Of a stretch of 32,170 nt of DNA, positions 16,061-23,005 are shown piece by piece (within the stretch, counting starts at the first letter, position 1; every line of letters begins with the position of its first letter). The position numbers and the translations under genes are program-made. A model generated the notes under the pieces. It was not told where the DNA came from, did not search any database, and saw only the letters and a list, made by a program, of their open reading frames with translations. Source of the stretch: Rhodoferax sp. (GTDB lineage: Bacteria > Pseudomonadota > Gammaproteobacteria > Burkholderiales > Burkholderiaceae_C); contig SSFF01000039.1 in assembly GCA_008015235.1 (NCBI GenBank), positions 1 through 32,170 of the forward strand. The letters run 5' to 3'.

Positions 16061-17635
16061 GTGACCCTGTCCAAAAGCTACATCCTGGCCATCGACAACG
16101 GCACCCAGAGCGTGCGCGCACTGCTGTTCGACCTGCATGGCAACCTGGTGGACAAGTCCCAGGTGAGCATCGACAGCTACCAGTCCAAAGAACCCGGCTG
16201 GGTGGAAAACGACCCCGAGTGCTTCTGGCAGACGCTGTCGACAGCCTGCCAGCGCCTGTGGGCCAACACCCATGTACCCAAGGCGTCGATTGCTGGCGTG
16301 GTGATCACCACCCAACGCGGCACCACCGTGCCGCTGGACGCCCAGGGCCAGCCGCTGCGCCCCTTCATCCTCTGGATGGACCAGCGCCGTGCCCAGCAGA
16401 CCAACAAGCTGCGCTGGTGGTGGGAAGCAGCGTTCCAGCTCATCGGCATGCGCGGCACCATCGACCACTTCCAGCGCGAGGCCGAAGCCAACTGGATCGC
16501 GCAGAACGAGCCTGAGGTCTGGAAGCGCACGGACAAGTACCTGCTGCTGTCGGGCTACCTGCACTACCGCTTCACCGGCAAGTTCGTCGATTCGGTAGCC
16601 AACCAGGTCGGCTACATCCCTTTCGACTACAAAAAAGGCTGTTGGGCCCCGGACTGGGACTGGAAATGGCAGGCCATGCCGGGGATCAAACGCTCCATGC
16701 TGCCGGAGCTGGTGCCTGCAGGCACTGTCATCGGCACGGTAAGCAGCAAGGCGGCCAAAGACACCGGCATTCCCGAAGGGCTGCCGCTGATTGCCGGGGC
16801 GGCCGACAAGGCCTGCGAAGTCATCGGTGCTGGCTGCCTGACCCCGGAGATTGCCTGCCTGTCCTACGGCACGGCGGCCACGGTGAACACCACCACGCCG
16901 AAATACGTGGAAGCCACACCGTTCATCCCCCCCTACCCCGCAGCCGTGCCCGGCCACTACAACACCGAGATCCAGATCACGCGCGGCTTCTGGATGGTGA
17001 GCTGGTTCAAGGAACAGTTCGGCCTGCACGAACAGCAGATTGCCGAGCAGCGTGGCGTGGCGCCCGAAAGCCTGTTCGATGAACTGGTGGGCGCCGTACC
17101 ACCTGGTGCGCAAGGCCTCATGCTGCAGCCGTTCTGGAATCCCGGCATCAAGGTGCCCGGCCCCGAGGCCAAGGGCGCCATCATCGGCTTTGGCGACGTG
17201 CACAAGCGCGCCCACCTGTACCGCGCCATCTTGGAAGGCTTGGCCTACGCACTGCGCGAGGCCAAGGAACGCATCGAGAAGCGCAGCGGCACCCGAATCA
17301 CGCGGGTGCGGGTGTCGGGGGGCGGCTCGCAAAGCGACGCGGCCATGCAGATCACGGCCAACGTGTTCAACCTGCCTGCGGAGCGCCCGCACCTGTACGA
17401 GACCAGCGGCCTGGGCGCCGCCATACTGGCCAGTGTGAGCCTGAAGCTGCACCCGGATTTTGCAACGGCGATACGGGAGATGACGCGCATCGGCCAGGTA
17501 TTCCAGCCCGAGCCGCAGCATGCCAAGACTTACGAAGCGCTGTACACGCAGGTCTACAGCCGCATGTACCAGCGGCTGCAGCCGCTGTACAAGGCGATTC
17601 AGGAGATTACCGGCTACCCGCAGCAGACGCGTTGA
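16061..17635 (+). CDS. FGGY-family carbohydrate kinase (glycerol-kinase-like, substrate uncertain)
   Basis: A 524-residue ATP-dependent sugar/polyol kinase. The phosphate-1 motif is LAIDNGTQSVRALLFD (9-24), the catalytic base is Asp249 in AGAADKACEV, and the C-terminal FGGY signature region and adenosine motif VRVSGGGSQSDAAMQI are present. Compared with glycerol kinase (NQRETT), the substrate loop reads TQRGTT: the Arg is kept (R86) but the glycerol-contacting Glu is Gly87, so glycerol may not be the substrate. The region 115-150 (RWWWEAAFQLIGM and EAEANWIAQNEP) is also unlike GlpK. The start is GTG with AGGAAG 5 bases before it, 12 bases after the GlpD-like stop, so it is the third gene of the operon. 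The stop faces a convergent gene 18 bases away. Confidence 0.83.
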   Translation: MTLSKSYILAIDNGTQSVRALLFDLHGNLVDKSQVSIDSYQSKEPGWVENDPECFWQTLSTACQRLWANTHVPKASIAGVVITTQRGTTVPLDAQGQPLRPFILWMDQRRAQQTNKLRWWWEAAFQLIGMRGTIDHFQREAEANWIAQNEPEVWKRTDKYLLLSGYLHYRFTGKFVDSVANQVGYIPFDYKKGCWAPDWDWKWQAMPGIKRSMLPELVPAGTVIGTVSSKAAKDTGIPEGLPLIAGAADKACEVIGAGCLTPEIACLSYGTAATVNTTTPKYVEATPFIPPYPAAVPGHYNTEIQITRGFWMVSWFKEQFGLHEQQIAEQRGVAPESLFDELVGAVPPGAQGLMLQPFWNPGIKVPGPEAKGAIIGFGDVHKRAHLYRAILEGLAYALREAKERIEKRSGTRITRVRVSGGGSQSDAAMQITANVFNLPAERPHLYETSGLGAAILASVSLKLHPDFATAIREMTRIGQVFQPEPQHAKTYEALYTQVYSRMYQRLQPLYKAIQEITGYPQQTR

Positions 17636-17653
17636 GCTGCGGCTGGGGCCTTG

Positions 17654-18076
17654 TCATTTGCGCTTGGCGCAGGCACCGGCTTCGCACTTGCTGGTGCGTT
17701 CGCCAATGAAATTGCCGAATCTCTTGCCCATGCTACCCATCTCGGCGCAGACCGCCGCATCGCCATCAAAGGCAAACCCCTTGGCGCCAGTAGCGTCCAG
17801 GACTTCGGTCCGGGTCAGTCCCATTTTGTTGAAAGCTTCGGGCTTGTGCCACTGTTCGGCACAAATGCCGTGGTAGATGAAGGTGTAGTACACCAGCTCC
17901 GAGACTTCAGCTTTTTGCAACTGCACCCGCAAGACGCCATTTTTCCAGGTCGCCTCCTTGACCTGGTGCATGCCCAAAGACCCTCCCAGGGGTTCCGGCA
18001 CACCGGCAAACGGCGCAGCAGCTGCGGCCCCGACCGTGGCACAGGCCAAGGCCATGGAAAGCATTGCGGATTTCAT
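17654..18076 (-). CDS. Small exported protein of unknown function
   Basis: I do not recognise this 140-residue protein. The open frame runs back to a GTG at 18130, but the ATG at 18076 has a perfect AGGAG 7 bases before it and opens a signal peptide (MKSAMLSMALACATVGAAAA, cleavage near AAA-PFAG), so that start is used. The mature part has aromatic-rich segments (SELVYYTFIYHGICAEQW), Cys residues in GICAEQ, AVCAEM, SKCEAG and GACAKR that could form two disulfides, and a basic end (CAKRK). It is convergent with the FGGY kinase. The gene upstream on the same strand is transcribed toward it across a 117-base gap, so it may have its own promoter. Confidence 0.7.
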   Translation of the reverse strand: MKSAMLSMALACATVGAAAAAPFAGVPEPLGGSLGMHQVKEATWKNGVLRVQLQKAEVSELVYYTFIYHGICAEQWHKPEAFNKMGLTRTEVLDATGAKGFAFDGDAAVCAEMGSMGKRFGNFIGERTSKCEAGACAKRK

Positions 18077-18193
18077 CGTCGAGCTCCTGAACGTCATGAC
18101 GCCGCCAAGACTACAAGAAACGGCTGGCACCAGCGTACCGGCGCGGCGCTAAATTGACCCGAACTTAACCAAAATCAATTGGAAGACTGCGGC

Positions 18194-19282
18194 TCACAAG
18201 CGCCCCCTGGCCCGCAGACGCTCCAGTGCTGCACGGGCCTCGGGTCGGGGGCTGCGCAGCAGGTACAGCACCATGGCATAGCGCGATGCAAAAACCTGGG
18301 GCTGCTCGGTGTCCATCAAGCGTTCGAACTCGGCCACCAGATCCCATGCCCCCCAGTCGCCCAGGTCGGAGGCCACGAAACCGGCACGTTGGGGATTGGC
18401 CGCGATGTAACTCCTTGCCACCGCGATCGCCTGGTCCCTGGAAAGTCGCCCACTGGCGCCAGCATGCACCCGCACCGCCAAAAGGGCGGCCTGGACTTCC
18501 GCATCGGAACGTTGAGCGTTTTCCAGGTAATGGGCCTGTACCCAGGCCATGCCAGCAGGGCCGCGGGCCTCGATGACCGCTGCCAACAGGGCCGATACGG
18601 TGGGCATGGACGACCTTGCCGAGGTATTGAGCAGGCGTTGCTGCAATGCCTGCACTTGTAGCTCCTGGGCCACGAAGCCCAGCATCAGCGCATAAAGTGG
18701 GTGGCGGGCTTCCAGTTCGCCCCGCTCCAGCCATTTCTCCAAGGCACGCGCATTGAATGCCGACGAAGCTGCACGCATGGCGCCATACGGCGCACTGGCC
18801 AGCTCATCATAGGCGGCCTGCGCAACCAAGGGGACCGGGTTCTCCAGGTCAGGAAGGAAGTAGGCGAAGCGCGCAGGCCAATTGGCATCGGCTGCCGTCG
18901 GGTTGGCATCGGCGGGACGGCGCAAGGCAATCAGCCTGTCCAGCCAGGGTGCACGCTCTACCGGCATGGCGCCGAGCGCGTTCCAGGTTCCGCCACTGTA
19001 TGCCAGCAACACCGTGCCAGAATCAGGAAGCTGTGCCCCCACTGCGTTCAAGCGAGCCGCCGTATCAGCACCTCCCCGTATCGTTACCAAGCGCTCAAAT
19101 TCACCTGCCTTGGGCAAGACACGGGCAATGGCCACGGCCTCGGCACGATAAAGGCGTTGCGTCAGGGTTTGCTCGGCGGCCGAGGGCGCACAAATGGCAC
19201 AGGCCCACACCGGAGCACCTGGGGTCAGCGCCAGCATGCTGCACAGCAGTATTTTTCGCAACCATCGCGGCACAGAAGCCAT
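18194..19282 (-). CDS. Exported helical-repeat protein of unknown function
   Basis: A 362-residue protein of unknown function. The N-terminus (MASVPRWLRKILLCSMLALT, then PGAPVWA) is a signal peptide; the predicted mature start reads CAICAPS, a close cysteine pair that could bind a metal or form a disulfide. A small beta-rich region follows, containing VAIARVLPKAGEFERLVTIR and GTVLLAYSGGTW. From about residue 120 to the end it is alpha-helical with HEAT-like features (repeated Ala/Leu helices, PVPLVAQAAYDELASAP, ALLAVRVHAG, FASRYAMVLYLLRSP). It is divergent from the PLC/P1-nuclease-like gene over 98 bases, so the two may be controlled together. GAGGG upstream of ATG 19282 supports this start. 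I assign no function. Confidence 0.68.
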   Translation of the reverse strand: MASVPRWLRKILLCSMLALTPGAPVWACAICAPSAAEQTLTQRLYRAEAVAIARVLPKAGEFERLVTIRGGADTAARLNAVGAQLPDSGTVLLAYSGGTWNALGAMPVERAPWLDRLIALRRPADANPTAADANWPARFAYFLPDLENPVPLVAQAAYDELASAPYGAMRAASSAFNARALEKWLERGELEARHPLYALMLGFVAQELQVQALQQRLLNTSARSSMPTVSALLAAVIEARGPAGMAWVQAHYLENAQRSDAEVQAALLAVRVHAGASGRLSRDQAIAVARSYIAANPQRAGFVASDLGDWGAWDLVAEFERLMDTEQPQVFASRYAMVLYLLRSPRPEARAALERLRARGRL

Positions 19283-19308
19283 GGGTGATTTCCCTCGTCA
19301 AGAACCTG

Positions 19309-19336
19309 TTCACTGGGGCGGCCGGGGCCGCATAAT
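19309..19336 (+). promoter_or_regulatory. Candidate sigma-70 promoter for the PLC/P1-nuclease-like gene
   Basis: TTCACT (4/6 match to TTGACA), a 16-base GC-rich spacer, and CATAAT (5/6 match to TATAAT) lie about 45 bases before the ATG at 19381, inside the 98-base divergent intergenic region. This is a pattern match only; the spacer is one base short of ideal. Confidence 0.35.
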
Positions 19337-19380
19337 GCCCTATTCTGCGCTTGGTCGAATTCCCCTTTACTGGAGACACG

Positions 19381-20730
19381 ATGAACATCAAAAAACACCT
19401 CAGCGGCGCCCTGTTGGCACTGGCAGCGGGCCAGGTGCTGGCCTGGGGCAACCACGCACTGCCCACTTACCGCGCACTGGAACAGCTGCCGGAATTGGCC
19501 AAGGCTGCCCCCGTCAAGGTGGAAACGCTGGAAAGCTTTCTGAAGGCCGAGGAAAAAACCATCGAGGCCCTGCTTGCCAGCCAGGAAGCCTGGGCGATCG
19601 CCAACCTCGACAACTACCCCAAGCGCCCCGAAGCACTGGGGTTCATCGCCAACCCCCAGCGCAACGACGAGGCCCGCCGCCTGGCATTCCTGATGGCACT
19701 GCGGGTGGCGCCGAACAGCAAGCTGGCCCTGTTCTACCAACCCGACCCGGCCAAACCTTTTCCCACCGGTTCTGCGCCGGTGGCGTATTCGGATGTCAAC
19801 ACCCTGCCCGAACCGGCCCACCACAATTACCGCTTCGTGGCACTCAAACCCGGCGATATGGTGTCCCCGCTGAACGTGGTGGCCACCGCCGCCGACGAGC
19901 CCGACTACGGGCTGGACATCAATTGCTGGAGCGACAGTCCGTCGGACTGGGGCAAGGTCTACAACTTCGGTAACCTGCCTTTCGGCAACCCGGCACTCAA
20001 CTACTCGACCCAGGCGCCTTTCCACATGGGCTTCTTCCATGAGAGCGACATCCTGTATACCGCAGCGCCCTTCATCAAACGCACCTACCCGCTGCTGCGC
20101 TCCTACCAGTACTGGTCGCTCGCAGCCCTGGCCTTCCGTACCGGCCATGCCTACTGGGGCTGGCGCTTTGCCGGGCTGTCCCTGCACTACATCCAGGACC
20201 TGGGCCAGCCCTACCATGCGCGCCTGGCACCGGGTGTGTCGACCCTCAAGCTGCTGGGCGCCAACATCCTGGCCATGGCCGGCATGACTGGAATGAAGGA
20301 CGACACCATCGTCTTGCTTTCCAACCGCCACCTGGTGGTGGACAAGTACCAGAATGAAATGGTCTATGCCGGTTCGCTCGACCCGCAGGTGGACTTGATC
20401 GAGAAATCGCTGGCCGACCCCTCCAAGGACAGCAGCTACCCGGCCTGGAGCGACCGCTATGTGCGCGACGTGGTGGCCAAGCAATCATCCGACTACGGCG
20501 CTCGGATATCGGACATCATTGCCGAGTCGGTGCCTGCCAAGTACGTGAACGATCCGAAGTTCGATTTCGGCACGCAGGAAGCCAATATCACCCTGATCGA
20601 TGTGCTGTCTAAGGAAGATGCGCAGGCCCGCGCGAAACTGGACAACGCCATTGCCGAACTGCTGGCCCACTTTGGCGCCCACACCCGCAACGAGATCCGC
20701 AGCATCCTGAAAGCGTCCAATCAGCAATGA
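19381..20730 (+). CDS. Secreted zinc phospholipase C / P1-nuclease-fold protein
   Basis: A 449-residue exported protein. The signal peptide MNIKKHLSGALLALAAGQVL ends at Ala21, so the mature chain should begin with Trp22 (WGNHALPTY). In the phospholipase C/S1-P1 nuclease superfamily the free N-terminal Trp is itself a zinc ligand. A ligand-like series follows: H25, then GHAYWGWRFAGLSLHYIQD (H256, H269, D273) and QPYHA (H279), close to the family's H-x13-H-x3-D/E pattern. It is therefore probably a trinuclear-zinc hydrolase acting on phosphodiesters (phospholipids or nucleic acid); the sequence does not say which. It is longer than typical members (250-300 residues), with an insert in the middle. 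GGAGA before ATG 19381 supports the start; the frame is open further upstream but lacks a signal peptide there. Confidence 0.68.
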   Translation: MNIKKHLSGALLALAAGQVLAWGNHALPTYRALEQLPELAKAAPVKVETLESFLKAEEKTIEALLASQEAWAIANLDNYPKRPEALGFIANPQRNDEARRLAFLMALRVAPNSKLALFYQPDPAKPFPTGSAPVAYSDVNTLPEPAHHNYRFVALKPGDMVSPLNVVATAADEPDYGLDINCWSDSPSDWGKVYNFGNLPFGNPALNYSTQAPFHMGFFHESDILYTAAPFIKRTYPLLRSYQYWSLAALAFRTGHAYWGWRFAGLSLHYIQDLGQPYHARLAPGVSTLKLLGANILAMAGMTGMKDDTIVLLSNRHLVVDKYQNEMVYAGSLDPQVDLIEKSLADPSKDSSYPAWSDRYVRDVVAKQSSDYGARISDIIAESVPAKYVNDPKFDFGTQEANITLIDVLSKEDAQARAKLDNAIAELLAHFGAHTRNEIRSILKASNQQ

Positions 20731-20745
20731 GTCAGCAAACGCGGT

Positions 20746-20767
20746 AATATTGCTGCAGTGCAATATT
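20746..20767. promoter_or_regulatory. Perfect palindrome before phaZ, candidate PhaR operator
   Basis: AATATTGC and GCAATATT form a perfect inverted repeat around a 6-base centre (TGCAGT), 19 bases before the phaZ start and 15 bases after the preceding stop. PhaR, the PHA-responsive repressor, binds TGC/GCA-type palindromes near phasin and PHA genes. The position overlapping the likely transcription start and the nature of the downstream gene fit. The assignment is an inference from pattern and context. Confidence 0.5.
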
Positions 20768-20786
20768 TTTCCCAAAGGACACCGCC

Positions 20787-22322
20787 ATGCTGTACCAGCT
20801 GTACGAAACACAGCGCTCCCTGATGGAGCCGTTTTCCGACTTGGCGGCTGCTGCCGCCAAGGTCTATGCCAATCCGCTCAATCTGGCGGGGCAAAACCCG
20901 TTCTCCCAGCGCATTTCGGCCGCCTACGACCTGATGCACCGCCTGGGCAAGGACTACGAAAAACCCGAATTCGGCCTGCGCACCGTCAGCGTGGACGGCG
21001 TGGACATCGCGATCCACGAACGTATCGAGCTGGAAAAGCCCTTCTGCCAGCTGCGCCGCTTCAAGCGCTTCAGCGATGACCCCAAGATGCTGGAACGCAC
21101 CAAGAACCAGCCCGCCGTCCTGATCGTCGCCCCGCTGTCCGGCCACTACGCCACGCTGCTGCGCGACACGGTGAAAGCCATGCTGCGCGACCACAAGGTC
21201 TACATCACCGACTGGAAGAATGCCCGTCTGGTGCCCATGAGCGAAGGTGAATTTCACCTGGACGACTACGTCAACTACGTGCAGGAATTCATCCGCCACG
21301 TGCAAAACAAGTATGGCAACTGCCACGTCATGAGCGTGTGCCAGCCCACGGTGCCGGTGTTGGCCGCCGTGTCGCTGATGGCCAGCCGGGGTGAAAAGAC
21401 GCCTTTGTCCATGGTCATGATGGGCGGCCCCATCGACGCACGCAAGTCGCCCACCGCCGTGAACAACCTTGCCATGACCAAGTCGCACAGCTGGTTCGAG
21501 AACAATGTGATCTACCGCGTGCCCACCACATTCCCCGGTGCCGGGCGCCGTGTGTATCCCGGATTTTTGCAGCACACCGGCTTCGTGGCCATGAACCCCG
21601 ACCACCACGCCAAGAGCCACTACGACTACTTCAAGGACCTGATCAAGGGTGACGGCGCCAGCGCCGAAGCGCACCGCAAGTTCTACGACGAATACAACGC
21701 CGTGCTCGACATGGACGCGGACTACTACCTGGAAACCATCCGCGTGGTGTTCCAGGACTTTGCCCTGGTCAATGGCACCTGGGAAGTCAAGAACCCCAAG
21801 GGCAAGCCTGAGCGCGTGCGCCCGCAGGACATCAAGACCACAGCCCTGCTGTCGGTGGAGGGTGAGCTCGACGACATTTCCGGATCGGGTCAGACCCAGG
21901 CCGTGCACAGCATCTGCACCGGTGTGCCCAAGCAGCTGCAACGCCACTACGAGTGCAAAGGCGCTGGCCACTATGGCATTTTCTCGGGTAGCCGCTGGCG
22001 CGAAATGGTGTACCCACAGGTCAAGGCCTTCATCCTGTCCCACCACACCGCGCCTGCGCAGGAAACCGCGGTAGCGGTCAAGACTGCGGCACCGGCACCA
22101 GCACCGAAAAAAGTGGCAATACCCCGCAAGACTGCAGCCAAAGCACCAGCCAAGGTGGCAGCCAAGCCCGTTGCGGCCAAAACCACCCCGGTGAAAGCGA
22201 CAGCCAAGAAGCCTGTGGCCAAAGCCAACACCCCGGTCAAGGCCGCTGCCACAAAGCGCGCCAAAGTCGCTGCCACACCGGCACCCAGCACAGCCGCCGC
22301 AGGGACTGCCCAGGAAGCCTGA
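20787..22322 (+). CDS. phaZ: Intracellular polyhydroxyalkanoate depolymerase with histone-like C-terminal tail
   Basis: It degrades stored PHB granules to 3-hydroxybutyrate units inside the cell. Residues 1-420 match the Cys-type intracellular depolymerase family (Ralstonia PhaZ1 type, ~420 residues): Cys185 in MSVCQPTVPVLAA, Asp362/363 in GELDDISGSGQT and His395 in GAGHYGIFSGSRW form the triad; MLYQLYETQRSLMEPFSDLA is the typical start. Residues ~421-511 are an added tail of Ala, Lys, Pro, Thr and Val with about 15 Lys, 2 Arg and hardly any acid, like histone H1 or the PhaF/AlgP DNA-binding tails. AAAGGA 8 bases before ATG gives a good ribosome site. A palindrome 19 bases upstream may be a PhaR site. 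The stop overlaps the next gene's ATG (TGATG). Confidence 0.93.
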   Translation: MLYQLYETQRSLMEPFSDLAAAAAKVYANPLNLAGQNPFSQRISAAYDLMHRLGKDYEKPEFGLRTVSVDGVDIAIHERIELEKPFCQLRRFKRFSDDPKMLERTKNQPAVLIVAPLSGHYATLLRDTVKAMLRDHKVYITDWKNARLVPMSEGEFHLDDYVNYVQEFIRHVQNKYGNCHVMSVCQPTVPVLAAVSLMASRGEKTPLSMVMMGGPIDARKSPTAVNNLAMTKSHSWFENNVIYRVPTTFPGAGRRVYPGFLQHTGFVAMNPDHHAKSHYDYFKDLIKGDGASAEAHRKFYDEYNAVLDMDADYYLETIRVVFQDFALVNGTWEVKNPKGKPERVRPQDIKTTALLSVEGELDDISGSGQTQAVHSICTGVPKQLQRHYECKGAGHYGIFSGSRWREMVYPQVKAFILSHHTAPAQETAVAVKTAAPAPAPKKVAIPRKTAAKAPAKVAAKPVAAKTTPVKATAKKPVAKANTPVKAAATKRAKVAATPAPSTAAAGTAQEA

Positions 22323-23005
22323 TGGACAGCCCGGCACCGCTCACGCCCCTGGCGGCGCAGGTGCTGGACGCCCTGCCGCAGACGCAGTGCACGCGTTGCG
22401 GTTACCCCGATTGCGCCGCCTACGCCACCGCCGTGGCGGCGGGTGAATGCGACATCAACCGCTGCCCACCTGGCGGTGCTGCAGGTGTGCAACGGCTGGC
22501 TGCCATTACCGGCCGACAAGCGGGTGCACTGGCGCCGGAATGCGGCACCGAAGGCCCGCGTACCCTGGCCTTCATCGACGAAGACTGGTGCATAGGCTGC
22601 ACCCTGTGCATCGATGCCTGCCCCACCGACGCGATTGTCGGCACCCACAAGCGCATGCATACCGTGATCGAGCCCTACTGCACCGGGTGCGAGCTGTGCA
22701 TCCCGGTCTGCCCAGTCGACTGCATCGTGTTGGAGAACGCCAGTGGCAGTGCCTCCGGTTGGGATGCCTGGACACCCGAGCAGGCGCTGCAGGCCCGTAA
22801 ACGCTATGAATTCAGTAGCTGGAGACGCAAGCGATATGCGGGCGAACACGCAAAAAGGCTTGAAGAAAAGGCACGCATGAAGCTGGCCGACCTGCCAGCC
22901 CACTCCCAGCACACCGACCCGGTGGTGCTGGACAAGAAGCGCGCCGTCATCGAAGCTGCACTGGCGCGTGCCCGCGCCAAACGCGAAGCCGCATCAGAGC
23001 GCTAG
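22322..23005 (+). CDS. rsxB: RnfB/RsxB-like iron-sulfur ferredoxin
   Basis: A 227-residue soluble electron carrier. Residues ~20-60 form the RnfB 4Fe-4S domain ([16 protein letters not shown], then [10 protein letters not shown]). Two ferredoxin clusters follow, [12 protein letters not shown] and [12 protein letters not shown]. The N-terminal membrane helix of RnfB from true Rnf complexes is absent, and no other rnf gene is present, as in the stand-alone RnfB-like proteins of Burkholderiales. Its partner is unknown. The start codon overlaps the phaZ stop by one base, so translation is coupled to PHB depolymerase. The C-terminal segment encoded at 22802-22856 is made of a dispersed repeat copy. 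The last 12 bases overlap the convergent chemoreceptor gene. Confidence 0.85.
   Translation: MDSPAPLTPLAAQVLDALPQTQCTRCGYPDCAAYATAVAAGECDINRCPPGGAAGVQRLAAITGRQAGALAPECGTEGPRTLAFIDEDWCIGCTLCIDACPTDAIVGTHKRMHTVIEPYCTGCELCIPVCPVDCIVLENASGSASGWDAWTPEQALQARKRYEFSSWRRKRYAGEHAKRLEEKARMKLADLPAHSQHTDPVVLDKKRAVIEAALARARAKREAASER
22802..22856 (+). repeat. Dispersed short repeat, copy E, inside the RnfB-like coding region
   Basis: CGCTATGAATTCAGTAGCT, then GCAAGCGATATGCGGGC and GCAAAAAGG, the same order and spacing as the intergenic copies; GAATTCAGTAGCT is nearly identical to copy F. It is translated in frame ([19 protein letters not shown]) and carries a cluster of codons rare in this DNA (AGT, AGA, CGA, TAT, AGG, CTT). 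Confidence 0.65.

Noticed and set aside
14213..17521. 1102-codon open frame on the minus strand
   Set aside because: It is antisense to the GlpD-like and FGGY kinase genes, which have clear motifs. Strong G/C third-position bias removes stops from this frame; the translation is low-complexity, rich in His, Gln, Ala and Gly, with no domain.
16061..17635. Naming the FGGY kinase glpK
   Set aside because: The Glu that contacts glycerol in GlpK is Gly87 here and the surrounding substrate region differs, so a glycerol kinase name would overstate the evidence.
20721..22337. 538-codon minus-strand frame beginning with Cys/Gly-rich sequence
   Set aside because: Antisense to phaZ; the Cys/Gly-rich start is the reverse complement of the Ala/Lys-rich tail codons, not a real metal-binding domain.
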